A stretch of DNA of 13,477 bases from JACQCV01 sp964639675 (GCA_964639675.1 CAZXEK010000007.1:1-13477); one strand, 5' to 3'. Counted from the stretch's first letter, positions 1 to 6,907 are shown. Numbers and translations: made by a program. Notes: generated by a model from the letters alone, not told the origin.

Positions 1-1
1 A

Positions 2-868
2 TTCAAATTAGACTCCTCCGGTAAACCGATAGAAATTATCCGACATGTTACCACCGATTCTCATCGACTAATTGAAGAGTATATGCTTCTGGCTAATAAA
101 AAAGTGGCCGAATATATTTTTTACAAAGATAACGATAAGGAGAAACCTGGTGCAAACACCTTTATCTACAGAATCCATGATACCCCCAACAGGGAGCGTA
201 TTGAAGATTTAAAAAAGTTTTTAAAAAATTTCAACTATAAATTCAACCAAAAGAATAATGTTATGAGCCAGAAGAAGCTTAATGACATCATAATGCAGGC
301 CGAGGCCAAACCAGAAGAGAGGCTAGTCAAATCGACAATTTTACGCTCCATGGCTAAAGCTATATACACGACCAGAAACATCGGCCATTTTGGGCTTGCC
401 TTCACCTGCTACACCCATTTCACATCGCCCATCCGAAGATACCCAGATATTATGGTCCACAGACTCCTCGAGAACTATTTAGAAGGTGGTAAATCACCAG
501 AAAAAAGCAACTACGAAAGACTCTGCATGCACTCATCACAGATGGAACGTAAGGCGATGGAAGCAGAATGGGCTTCGATCAAATACAAGCAAGTAGAATA
601 TAATATGGACAAAATTGGCACTATATATACTGGGGTCATCACTGGTGTTACGGAGTGGGGATTCTTTGTGGAAGCCAAAGAGACAATCTGTGAGGGGATG
701 ATCTCGCTTAGAAACATGAAGGATGACTACTATGTTTTCGACAAAAAGAACTTCTCCCTGATCGGTAAGAGAACCAAGAAAAGATATCGGCTCGGAGATG
801 AGGTCAAGGTCAAACTCTCCGAAGTCAATCTCGAAAAACGCACAATTGACTTTGTAATTTCTACTTAA
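2..868 (+). CDS. rnr: Ribonuclease R (RNB-family 3'-5' exoribonuclease), 5' truncated by window edge
   Basis: The frame is open from base 2, so the ATG at 83 is internal; 288 residues are visible. The order matches the C-terminal half of RNase R/VacB. It starts with the conserved DSHRLIEEYMLLAN stretch (about residues 19-32), continues with the end of the RNB catalytic domain carrying HFGLA and THFTSPIRRYPD (about 129-149), and ends in an S1 RNA-binding domain (about 206-288; GTIYTGVITGVTEWGFFVE). The family degrades structured RNA processively in the cytoplasm. The catalytic aspartates and cold-shock domains would lie left of the window. The protein stops right after S1, without the basic tail of the E. 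coli enzyme. Its TAA stop overlaps the end of the convergent SMC-like gene by 8 bp, with no terminator between. Identification is secure; the full length is unknown. Confidence 0.95.
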   Translation, partial: FKLDSSGKPIEIIRHVTTDSHRLIEEYMLLANKKVAEYIFYKDNDKEKPGANTFIYRIHDTPNRERIEDLKKFLKNFNYKFNQKNNVMSQKKLNDIIMQAEAKPEERLVKSTILRSMAKAIYTTRNIGHFGLAFTCYTHFTSPIRRYPDIMVHRLLENYLEGGKSPEKSNYERLCMHSSQMERKAMEAEWASIKYKQVEYNMDKIGTIYTGVITGVTEWGFFVEAKETICEGMISLRNMKDDYYVFDKKNFSLIGKRTKKRYRLGDEVKVKLSEVNLEKRTIDFVIST

Positions 869-2993
869 CAGCCTCTACCGCTTCTTCGAATCTGATAGAA
901 ATCAATTTCGAGATGCCCTCTCCACCCATAGTCACACCATATAAAACATTGGCTCGACTCATGGTCTCACGGTTATGAGTCACAACGATCAACTGCGAAT
1001 AGTTAGAAAGGCTTTCAATCATATCGCCATACTTTCTAGAATTAGATTCATCAAGCGCGGCATCAGTCTCATCTAAAATAAGGAATGGCGGCGGATTGAC
1101 TTGAGAAACGGCAAAAAGTAGTGCAATAGAAGTAAGCGCCCGCTCACCACCCGAAAGCATCTGTAGCCCCTTGATTCTCTTCCTGGGAAGACTAACTGAA
1201 ATATCTATGCCGTCTTGCTTGGCCTCTTCTTCTAACTCAACCTCTCTCTCAAGTTCGGCCTCTTGTGTTTTAGGCTGAGCAACCACTACAAGCGAAGCAC
1301 TACCACCTCCAAACATAAGAGAGAAGAACTCCTGAAATTGATCGTTAATTTTCTTAACCCCCTCCTTAAACTCAGAATCAATTTTATCTCCAAGCTCTTT
1401 CATTATAATCTGGAGCGATTCAGCACTCTTTTTCAAATCAATAACCTCTCTGGCTAAAAAAGTGTCACGTTCTTCCGCCTCTTGAAACTCCTTCCTGACT
1501 TCCTCGTCTGACCCACCCATGTCCTCTAAACGAATCTTAATTTTCTCAATCTTTTTTCTTCTATCCTCTTGAACAATCCTCTCTTCGGAAAGTGGATCCG
1601 CCCCAGCCCACACAAATTTTTTATAATCATCTATTAACTTCCGCCCAACTAAGACCGCTGCTTGAGTCAACTCCATCTTAAATGCTCCCTCTTCGTAGTT
1701 AAATCTATCTTCTTTGGATTTTATCACAGTGAGGGTAGACAAGATCTCACTTTTTTTAGCCCGCAATTCATACAGAGCTTTTTCAGAATCTCTAAGGGAG
1801 TCTCTCTCTTTCTCAATCTCACCCTTTACTGAAGCCAAATTTAAACTAAGTTCTACCTCCCGGTCCCGAAGTTTCTGTAATTCTGATTCTGCCTCTGCCT
1901 TTTCAAGTTGATGTTTTTTTATATCCTCTTCAATTTTTTGAGTAAAAGTTGGGTCAACCTGATTTTCTATTTTAATTAAAATAGCCTGCCCACAATATGG
2001 ACAGTTCTTATCGGGATTTTTCAGCCTTTCATCCATAAGTTCTTTTATCGGATTAACTTCTATTATTCCCTCCAAGCGACCAATTTTTCTACCTAAATCA
2101 CCTTTACTCTGCCTCACATATTGAAGCTTGTCCTCGATTTCTCTTAAACATACAAACTTCTCTCCGTCAGAAGAATTTGAGATTTTTAAAATAGATGAAA
2201 GTTCTAACAGATCGGCTTCTACCTGCTTCAAATCTCTATTTGGTAAAAAACTAACTTCACTAATCTGATTCTTAAAAAATTTTAAATAGAGCTCTTCCCT
2301 CCCTAAATATTCTACATACAAACCAAAAAGATCCTGCTTCATCTCTACCGCTCTTAAAATCTCTGCAACCTGTTTTTTTAAAAATTTTAGATGAGGAGCT
2401 AATTCGCGACGTAAAGATTCAACCTGTTTAATATTCTCGGCTGTCTTCTCCAATTTTTTTTCACTCTCCCTCTTCTTATATTGATAAGTTCTAAGACCCA
2501 AGGCATCTTCGATCATCTCACGTTTTTCGTAAATATTGGCATTTAAAATTCTGTCAGCCTCTCCCTGGCTTATAATGTGGTGACTGGAAACCCCGAGTGA
2601 TACAACAGACAAAAGTTCGACTATGTCCTTAAGCCGAACCTGACTACCGTTTATAAAATACTGATTGACACCATCTCTAAAGATATGCCTAGACACTGCC
2701 ACCTCATCAAAATCAAGATTAAATTTTTTATCTAAGTTATCAAAGACTAAGGTGACGTAAGCGTGATTCTGCCTAGGCGCTCCAGCCGAGCCGTTAAAAA
2801 TAAGATCCTCGCCCCTCTTGCCCCTTAGAGACTTCATTGACTGTTCGCCCAAAACCCACCTAAAGGCTTCAGCCACATTAGACTTACCGGAACCATTCGG
2901 TCCTACGATAGAAGTTATGGGTACATTAAAAATGAGTTCCGTCTTTTTGGCAAAAGATTTAAAACCCAGAAGCTCAAGTCGTTTTAATACCAT
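861..2993 (-). CDS. Short SMC-family ATPase with a central Rad50-like CPYC zinc-hook motif
   Basis: The protein has 710 residues and is an ABC-type chromosome-structure ATPase. Seen in order: Walker A GPNGSGKSN (31-39), an SMC-like RGKRGEDLIFNG stretch (57-68), a first coiled coil (about 172-310), CPYCG (331-335), a second coiled coil (about 350-560), signature LSGGE (613-617), Walker B FLILDETDAALD (637-648) and switch histidine VTHNR (671-675). The head motifs are SMC-like (LSGGERALTSIALLFA, DETDAALDESN). Bacterial SMC proteins are usually about 1,150-1,200 residues with a globular hinge. Here I see no hinge domain, and the arms are only about 130-200 residues. The CXXC sits almost exactly at mid-protein, as in the Rad50 hook that dimerises through zinc. 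It lies 23 bp downstream of the PG-binding/CAP gene, probably on the same transcript. A TAGG 6 bases before the ATG is a weak Shine-Dalgarno. It could be the lineage's SMC or a separate SMC/Rad50 hybrid; no ScpA/ScpB or Mre11 gene is visible. Confidence 0.88.
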   Translation of the reverse strand: MVLKRLELLGFKSFAKKTELIFNVPITSIVGPNGSGKSNVAEAFRWVLGEQSMKSLRGKRGEDLIFNGSAGAPRQNHAYVTLVFDNLDKKFNLDFDEVAVSRHIFRDGVNQYFINGSQVRLKDIVELLSVVSLGVSSHHIISQGEADRILNANIYEKREMIEDALGLRTYQYKKRESEKKLEKTAENIKQVESLRRELAPHLKFLKKQVAEILRAVEMKQDLFGLYVEYLGREELYLKFFKNQISEVSFLPNRDLKQVEADLLELSSILKISNSSDGEKFVCLREIEDKLQYVRQSKGDLGRKIGRLEGIIEVNPIKELMDERLKNPDKNCPYCGQAILIKIENQVDPTFTQKIEEDIKKHQLEKAEAESELQKLRDREVELSLNLASVKGEIEKERDSLRDSEKALYELRAKKSEILSTLTVIKSKEDRFNYEEGAFKMELTQAAVLVGRKLIDDYKKFVWAGADPLSEERIVQEDRRKKIEKIKIRLEDMGGSDEEVRKEFQEAEERDTFLAREVIDLKKSAESLQIIMKELGDKIDSEFKEGVKKINDQFQEFFSLMFGGGSASLVVVAQPKTQEAELEREVELEEEAKQDGIDISVSLPRKRIKGLQMLSGGERALTSIALLFAVSQVNPPPFLILDETDAALDESNSRKYGDMIESLSNYSQLIVVTHNRETMSRANVLYGVTMGGEGISKLISIRFEEAVEAVK

Positions 2994-3016
2994 AGTACCT
3001 ATATTTTACACTGAAA

Positions 3017-4111
3017 CTACCTCCCCACAAAGTCGTGTGTGACTATTATATAATCGTTGACAGAAACTATTCCAATTCCACCTAAAGTAAAATCTTTACG
3101 CAAAATATTTTCCCTATGACCCGGTGAATTCATCCAGCCATTAACAGTTACCTCCGCAATCTCTCGATCACTCTCCCATTCTCTGTTTACCCACTCTACC
3201 AGCTTGAGATCTTTTATGGCCTGAAGAGAAGCCTTAAATACTGTCTGGAATAAGGCCGTTCTGTCCTCAATTGTCCCCTCTCCAGGTAAGAATTTAAGTG
3301 GCTCAAGACATTTTACAACTGGTTCATCTGATCGTTGTGAATATAAAATCTTCTTAGAAAATGGAACCATCGCTATATTTTCACCCCCATATCTATATTT
3401 TATATTTCTAGACTCGAATCTCTCCTTCAAAGAATAGCCGGCACTTGTAAACCCCTCGTGTCTGATGATTGGATAGTGGCAGACAATGTCGGGATTAGTT
3501 AATTGAGAGTTGTCTCTGGCCTGATCTTTACTATGTTCTTCAGCAACGAAAGATATCTCCTCGTCCCAATAAACTGGATTAAGGTTAAACTCTTGCCTTT
3601 TCTCATTCACCAAATTTTGTACATCTTTAGCAAGTTTCTTAAGATCGTAAGTTGGCTTAGGCAATAAACTGTAAACTACTGGCTCCGAACTAGTAGATAT
3701 ATTTAGAACAACTCCGCCGATGTCACTACTGGTTGCCACCATTAGTGGCGGCGGTAAATGTTCAATACTACTGTTAACTAAAATGTTCCTGGCTATGACC
3801 AAACTACTAATTTTCTCTCTAGTTTGGGGACCCACAATACCCACGCCCTCTATACCATTTCTAAGCTGAAAAACCCTAACGGCCAATTTGGTAATTGTCC
3901 CAAAATAGCCAGTTACAAGATCAGCCGGATAAATACCTAAACCCACAAGATAAGTTTGTAACTCATAAACTGCCCAACCAGACATACCAATTCTAAGGGT
4001 CTGTTTAGACTTATAGAATGGAACCTCAGAAGCTTTGGCTAAAGAATAAGAAAAAAATAGAAGGGAGAGCAATACTATAAAGAAAAATTTTCTTGACTTC
4101 ATCGATCTCAT
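3017..4111 (-). CDS. Secreted peptidoglycan-binding + CAP (SCP/PR1-like) domain protein
   Basis: The protein has 364 residues. A basic N-terminus and hydrophobic run (about 8-26, ending near AKA-S) form a signal peptide. A PG_binding_1-type three-helix domain follows (about 38-104; LRIGMSGWAVYELQTYL, TKLAVRVFQ, GPQTREKI). After a Ser/Pro-rich linker comes a CAP domain (about 165-364). Family landmarks are the start LVNEKRQEFNLNPVYWDEEIS, His near 218, Glu in GGENIA (about 244), WMNSPGHRENIL (about 326-337) and the final THDF. The CAP domain carries an insert of about 75 residues before the WMNSPGH block, and Cys211 and Cys268 could form a disulfide. It probably acts at the cell wall; the biochemical role of bacterial CAP domains is poorly defined. 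Starts at 4111 and 4102 (MKSRK) are both possible. The first fits a transcript beginning at the ATG, with TATGAT just upstream. It heads a two-gene unit with the SMC-like gene. Confidence 0.9.
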   Translation of the reverse strand: MRSMKSRKFFFIVLLSLLFFSYSLAKASEVPFYKSKQTLRIGMSGWAVYELQTYLVGLGIYPADLVTGYFGTITKLAVRVFQLRNGIEGVGIVGPQTREKISSLVIARNILVNSSIEHLPPPLMVATSSDIGGVVLNISTSSEPVVYSLLPKPTYDLKKLAKDVQNLVNEKRQEFNLNPVYWDEEISFVAEEHSKDQARDNSQLTNPDIVCHYPIIRHEGFTSAGYSLKERFESRNIKYRYGGENIAMVPFSKKILYSQRSDEPVVKCLEPLKFLPGEGTIEDRTALFQTVFKASLQAIKDLKLVEWVNREWESDREIAEVTVNGWMNSPGHRENILRKDFTLGGIGIVSVNDYIIVTHDFVGR

Positions 4112-4117
4112 AATAGT

Positions 4118-4167
4118 ATCATATCTTTCATATATAGTTTCGAGTCAAAAGCGTTGTTGTTTATAAT
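4118..4167. promoter_or_regulatory. Divergent promoter region between the CAP and zinc-protein genes
   Basis: On the minus strand TTGACT (4143-4148) and TATGAT (4118-4123) face the CAP gene, with a rather long 19-base spacer. The predicted start of transcription falls on or next to the ATG at 4111, which would make that mRNA leaderless. On the plus strand a perfect TATAAT (4162-4167) faces the zinc-protein gene, without a clear -35 box. These are consensus matches only. Confidence 0.4.
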
Positions 4168-4215
4168 CGCTTTGTCTAGAATCTAGGTCGTAATTAGTAA
4201 AATAAGAAATAAGCG

Positions 4216-4407
4216 ATGTACCAAAACAACAACGGAGGAGGATTTGGCGGCGGACAGCAGAGACAAATGTTCCAAGGTAGCTGGAAGTGTTCCGGCTGCA
4301 ATGGCGACATAACTCAGCTGCCATTTGAACCAGATCCATCTCGATTGAATCAGCTTCTTTGCAGAGACTGCCACAAGCAAAGACAAGGATCAAGAAGGGA
4401 TCGATAG
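4216..4407 (+). CDS. Small CxxC...CxxC zinc-ribbon protein
   Basis: The protein has 63 residues. A Gly/Gln/Asn-rich N-terminus (MYQNNNGGGFGGGQQRQMF) is followed by a compact zinc-binding unit: CSGC (about 25-28), 20 residues, then CRDC (about 49-52), with a basic tail (HKQRQGSRRDR). The layout resembles the small CxxC-x17-CxxC proteins frequent in Patescibacteria; the spacer here is 20, not 17. The core with F-P-F-like hydrophobics and a final CRDCxxxR suggests nucleic-acid or protein binding, but no function is established. No Shine-Dalgarno is visible before the ATG. The leader bases ATCGCTT (4166-4172) are complementary to AAGCGAT (4211-4217), which overlaps the start codon. The gene is monocistronic and closed by the terminator at 4415-4453. 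Confidence 0.8.
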   Translation: MYQNNNGGGFGGGQQRQMFQGSWKCSGCNGDITQLPFEPDPSRLNQLLCRDCHKQRQGSRRDR

Positions 4408-4414
4408 TCAACAA

Positions 4415-4453
4415 AATAAAATAACCCTGCACTTTATGCGGGGTTATTTTATT
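4415..4453. terminator. Bidirectional intrinsic terminator
   Basis: A 16-bp stem (4415-4430 with 4438-4453) has one T-G pair, an ACTTTAT loop, and A/T-rich flanks on both sides. It serves the zinc-protein gene on the plus strand and the TPM gene (stop at 4547) on the minus strand. Its AAAATAACC/GGTTATTTT outer arm recurs in the terminator at 11721-11753. Confidence 0.85.
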
Positions 4454-4546
4454 AACCCTCGTATTTCATCTTCCATCTTAAAAAACTCTAGAGATCCCCA
4501 AGAGACTCGCTGGCGATAAAAGAATCTAGTTCTAAAAAATAAAAAA

Positions 4547-5419
4547 CTACCAACTTCCACTAGATCCTCCTCCACCAGAACGACCGCCGCCAAAGCCACC
4601 GAATCCCCCAAAACCGCTGCCTCCCCGTCCTCCACCAGCCCACCATGGAATATGTCCAGAAAGCCTACCCCGCCCATACGCCCGGGAAACGAAGAAGTCG
4701 AAAAATAAACCGAGTGGTACCAGAAATACAAAAGCAACCAGACCAAAAAACATAAAACCAAAAGAGAGACTAATTAGCAGGGCGAAAAAACCGCCGATCA
4801 GACCTCCCCCCCACCAAGATCTTGATCTTGCTAACACAGACGACAACCAGATCAAAATAAAAATAAAATAAAAGAGGAAGCTACCTAGATCAGGTCGACT
4901 AAAATCAGATCCAACTGTATTCACTACCGAATCTTCCCCCTTAACGATAGCTATCAACTGATCAGTCGCCAAATTAATCCCCTGGAAAAAGTTACCCGCC
5001 TTAAAATTCGGCTTCATTATGTTATTTATAATATAGGAACTTTGTATGTCTGTAAGTCGTCCTTCAAGTCCATAGCCAACCTCTATTCTCATTTTATGAT
5101 CATCAAGAGCCACTAGAACTAAAACTCCATTATCTTTACCTGCCTTACCTATACCCCACTCTTGGAATAAATAGGCGGCATAATTCTCTATCGTATCGTC
5201 CCCCAAACTTCTTATTACAACTATGGAAATTTCATCACCTGTGTCTTTCTGAAGTTGGCTCAGCTTATTCTCTATAAACCCCTTATTCTCATCACCAAGG
5301 AGCGCGGCGAAATCATTAACAAAACCAGTCGGCTTACCAGGAGATTGATAGGCCAAAAGAGCCAAGGGAAAAATTAAAATAAAAAGAGATAAATATAGAG
5401 CGTCTCGAAACCAGCTCAT
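4547..5419 (-). CDS. TPM-domain (YgcG-like) membrane protein with glycine-rich tail
   Basis: The protein has 290 residues from the ATG at 5419. Seen in order: a signal/anchor helix (about 8-23), a TPM domain (about 30-160; FVNDFAALLG, DEISIVVIRSLGDDTIENYAAYLF, WGIG, GVLVLVALDDHKMRIEVGYGLEG), hydrophobic helices (about 180-197, 205-222, 224-243), and a tail of Gly/Ser/Phe repeats ending GGGGSSGSW. This is the standard build of the TPM family, whose members include the thylakoid photosystem II repair protein TLP18.3 and bacterial YgcG. The catalytic role in bacteria is unsettled. The frame could start at a GTG at 5476, but that would overlap lemA and put 19 polar residues before the signal helix, so I prefer 5419. 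It is the second gene of a two-gene operon with lemA, 25 bases downstream, the usual partnership of these families. Confidence 0.9.
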   Translation of the reverse strand: MSWFRDALYLSLFILIFPLALLAYQSPGKPTGFVNDFAALLGDENKGFIENKLSQLQKDTGDEISIVVIRSLGDDTIENYAAYLFQEWGIGKAGKDNGVLVLVALDDHKMRIEVGYGLEGRLTDIQSSYIINNIMKPNFKAGNFFQGINLATDQLIAIVKGEDSVVNTVGSDFSRPDLGSFLFYFIFILIWLSSVLARSRSWWGGGLIGGFFALLISLSFGFMFFGLVAFVFLVPLGLFFDFFVSRAYGRGRLSGHIPWWAGGGRGGSGFGGFGGFGGGRSGGGGSSGSW

Positions 5420-5444
5420 CTTTTTATTTTTTTGTTCTTTCACT

Positions 5445-5999
5445 TTAAAACTTGACCTCCGGAGCGTTCTCAGCACCTATCGTCGACTCGAAATAACTTC
5501 TATCCTCAAATCCAAAATAAGAAGCGACTAAAGAAGAGGGGAAACTTTTGGTTGAAAGATTGTATTCTTTAACTGTATCGTTATAGCGCTTTCTTTCGAC
5601 ACTTATTCTGTTTTCTGCCCCCTCCAACTCAACAACGAGACCCCTAAAAAGTTCTGACGACTTAAGGTCTGGATAGTTCTCTATAACTACTAACAACCTG
5701 CCAAGTGCAGACTCAACCTGATTAGCAGCCCTAACCTTATCTTCTGTCTTTATGGCACCAGAATATCTAGTCCTAGCTTCAGCAATTTTAGCAAAAACAG
5801 ACTGCTCCTGATTAGCAAATCCCTTAACAGATTCAACGACTCTTGGAATTAGATCAAACCTTCTCTGGTACTGCGTCTCAACCTGTGCCCACTGGCTATC
5901 GGCGGATTCGTTTAAGCTAACCAACCGGTTATATGACGAGGAAAGATAGAAGAAAGACAAAACAACAAAAACTATAAAACCAATAAAATATTTTTTCAT
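5445..5999 (-). CDS. lemA: LemA family protein
   Basis: The protein has 184 residues, the usual LemA length. An N-terminal membrane helix (about 4-22) is followed by the conserved helical bundle. Landmarks are YNRLVSLNESADSQWAQVETQYQRRFDLIPRVV (about 23-55), ENYPDLKSSE (about 107-116), LEGAENRISVERKRYNDTVKEYN (about 126-148) and SLVASYFGF (about 155-163). LemA proteins are membrane-anchored helical bundles of unknown biochemical function, often encoded next to TPM proteins as here. The gene is the first of the lemA-TPM unit. Its ATG follows an AT-rich stretch with no convincing Shine-Dalgarno, and its promoter must lie in 6000-6060. Confidence 0.95.
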   Translation of the reverse strand: MKKYFIGFIVFVVLSFFYLSSSYNRLVSLNESADSQWAQVETQYQRRFDLIPRVVESVKGFANQEQSVFAKIAEARTRYSGAIKTEDKVRAANQVESALGRLLVVIENYPDLKSSELFRGLVVELEGAENRISVERKRYNDTVKEYNLSTKSFPSSLVASYFGFEDRSYFESTIGAENAPEVKF

Positions 6000-6100
6000 A
6001 TGGGCTCTAATCTATTAAAATATTAATATAATACCCTTACTACAATCATAGCATGAAAATATATGGCCCAAAAGGAAAAATCAATATCCCCCCTATGGGC

Positions 6101-6129
6101 TTGACTAATTATCATTAGTATATTATACT
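6101..6129 (+). promoter_or_regulatory. Sigma70-type promoter with palindrome in the spacer
   Basis: TTGACT (6101-6106) and TATACT (6124-6129) are separated by exactly 17 bases. Between them lies ACTAAT-TATC-ATTAGT (6104-6119), a perfect 6-bp inverted repeat whose left arm overlaps the -35 box. This is where a repressor operator would sit. It drives the two small ORFs at 6176 and 6370, giving a leader of about 40 bases. Confidence 0.7.
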
Positions 6130-6175
6130 TCTAGCGGATATTGAATGTCCTAGTGACTTGAAAAGGGAGGCTATA

Positions 6176-6340
6176 ATGAGGAAGGAAGACTCGAAGAATG
6201 CTCTGGTTCTCGTAGCGTTTCTGTTTATGTTGTATCTGGTAACGACCCTGTCGGCGACAAAAAAGCAGGTCGAGAACCTGCGGACCGAAACCGTCAGCCA
6301 GCGACTTCAGCTCCAAGAGCTGCTGGAAGAGACCAAGTAA
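6176..6340 (+). CDS. 54-residue membrane-anchored small protein, unknown function
   Basis: I do not recognise the family. The ATG at 6176 is chosen because GGGAGG (6165-6170) lies 5 bases upstream; an in-frame TTG at 6158 would put that Shine-Dalgarno inside the gene. The product has a short charged N-terminus (MRKEDSK), one strongly hydrophobic segment (about 9-31; ALVLVAFLFMLYLVTTLSA) and a charged, heptad-like C-terminal helix (KKQVENLRTETVSQRLQLQELLEETK). This layout is that of a single-pass protein with a short coiled coil. Codons are richer in G/C (CTG, GTC, GCG, CGG) than in the lemA or SMC-like genes. It is followed 29 bases later by a second small ORF, apparently on the same mRNA from the promoter at 6101. 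Confidence 0.65.
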   Translation: MRKEDSKNALVLVAFLFMLYLVTTLSATKKQVENLRTETVSQRLQLQELLEETK

Positions 6341-6353
6341 GGAGCGCCACGAG

Positions 6354-6361
6354 AAAGGAGG
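6354..6361 (+). promoter_or_regulatory. Strong Shine-Dalgarno of the second small ORF
   Basis: AAAGGAGG lies 8 bases before the ATG at 6370. It is close to the full anti-Shine-Dalgarno complement and is the main support for that very short ORF. Confidence 0.7.
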
Positions 6362-6369
6362 AAAGATAG

Positions 6370-6549
6370 ATGGGCGAAGAAGAAGAAAAGAAAAAGAGAC
6401 TCCAGGAAGAAGTCCGAGCCCGGATAATCTGCTTCATCAAAAAGCACTATGCCAAGACGCTTGGGGCGGACATCAAACTCTTGGACCAACCGGGCGGGCT
6501 GGAAAAGCTCCACCAGAAATACTGCCCCAAGGACCCCGAGGGCAACTAA
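6370..6549 (+). CDS. 59-residue charged small protein, unknown function
   Basis: Translated directly, this gives 59 residues beginning MGEEEEKKKRLQEEVRARII and ending YCPKDPEGN before TAA at 6547. It has a highly charged N-terminal helix (about 2-18), a middle segment IICFIKKHYAKTLGADIKLL, and a C-terminal LEKLHQKYCPKD; two cysteines (about 21 and 52). There is no signal peptide or membrane segment, so it is probably cytoplasmic. I do not recognise the family. Support is the strong Shine-Dalgarno, the position 29 bases after the membrane small protein on the same strand, GC-rich codon use shared with that ORF, and an intrinsic terminator 20 bases after the stop. The two may work as a pair, one at the membrane and one soluble, but that is inference. 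Confidence 0.6.
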   Translation: MGEEEEKKKRLQEEVRARIICFIKKHYAKTLGADIKLLDQPGGLEKLHQKYCPKDPEGN

Positions 6550-6568
6550 CAAGCCAGGCCCACCCCGA

Positions 6569-6597
6569 CCCCCCGATCTGAATCGGGGGGATTTTTT
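6569..6597 (+). terminator. Intrinsic terminator of the small-ORF cassette
   Basis: CCCCCCGAT (6569-6577) pairs perfectly with ATCGGGGGG (6582-6590) around a CTGA loop, followed by ATTTTTT. Confidence 0.9.
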
Positions 6598-6783
6598 ATA
6601 CCGAAACTTCGAAACTACGGTGTGGAGCTTTTCTTTTTTTAAAATAAGATTCTTTGGGAGCTCGATTCTTTGGGAGCTCAGCTCCCAAAGAATCTTAGAT
6701 ACATGTTTTGGGAGCTCAGCTCCCAAAATGTCTAAAATGGGGAAATCGGGATTGCCACATGCGCTACCCCACCACCCACCCCA
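6598..6783. repeat. Cluster of direct and inverted repeats between two matching terminators
   Basis: No gene is seen here. GATTCTTTGGGAGCTC occurs twice in tandem (6648-6663 and 6664-6679). It is followed by the inverted copy AGCTCCCAAAGAATCTT (6680-6696), which can pair with either direct copy (17 bp with the first, 15 bp with the second). A second hairpin at 6705-6727 reuses the same core, TTTTGGGAGCT / AGCTCCCAAAA. The rest (6728-6783) is C-rich. The block can adopt alternative, mutually exclusive stems. It may be an intergenic repeat family, a remnant of a mobile element, or a structured RNA. Confidence 0.75.
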
Positions 6784-6810
6784 CCCCCCGATGTCAATCG
6801 GGGGGGTTTG
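6784..6810 (+). terminator. Second intrinsic terminator with the same stem
   Basis: CCCCCCGAT (6784-6792) pairs with ATCGGGGGG (6797-6805) around GTCA, followed by a T-rich run broken by G. The arms equal those of the terminator at 6569-6597, so the hairpin block in between is bracketed by near-copies. Confidence 0.75.
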
Positions 6811-6828
6811 TTGTTGTTTGACAAGATC

Positions 6829-6858
6829 GTGACATTAATTCAAACTAAAGATCATAAT
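6829..6858 (+). promoter_or_regulatory. Likely promoter of the BI-1/YccA family gene
   Basis: GTGACA (6829-6834) and CATAAT (6853-6858) have an 18-base spacer. A consensus TTGACA at 6818-6823 lies just upstream but has no -10 box at the right distance. A small CCGCC-TTCG-GGCGG-like hairpin (about 6878-6890) sits in the leader just before AAGGA (6891-6895). Confidence 0.4.
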
Positions 6859-6907
6859 TGTACTTTGTCACTCAAACCGCCTTCGGCGGGAAGGAAATTG
6901 AATAAGC

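Noticed and set aside
5420..5476. GTG at 5476 as start of the TPM gene
   Set aside because: It overlaps lemA and adds 19 charged residues before the signal helix; ATG 5419 gives a normal signal peptide.
6648..6727. CRISPR-like array suggested by repeated GATTCTTTGGGAGCTC
   Set aside because: The copies are adjacent or inverted with no unique spacers of regular length, and no cas genes are present.
6746..6755. TCGGGATTGC here and its reverse complement GCAATCCCGA at 11836-11845, suggesting a shared intergenic element
   Set aside because: A 10-base match is expected many times by chance in a window of this size, and the flanks do not match.
6449..6832. Longer plus-strand frame of 127 codons, and a minus-strand frame at 6307-6726, across the small-ORF and hairpin region
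   Set aside because: They run through two intrinsic terminators and overlap the better supported 59-codon ORF; composition is low-complexity Pro/Arg/Ser.
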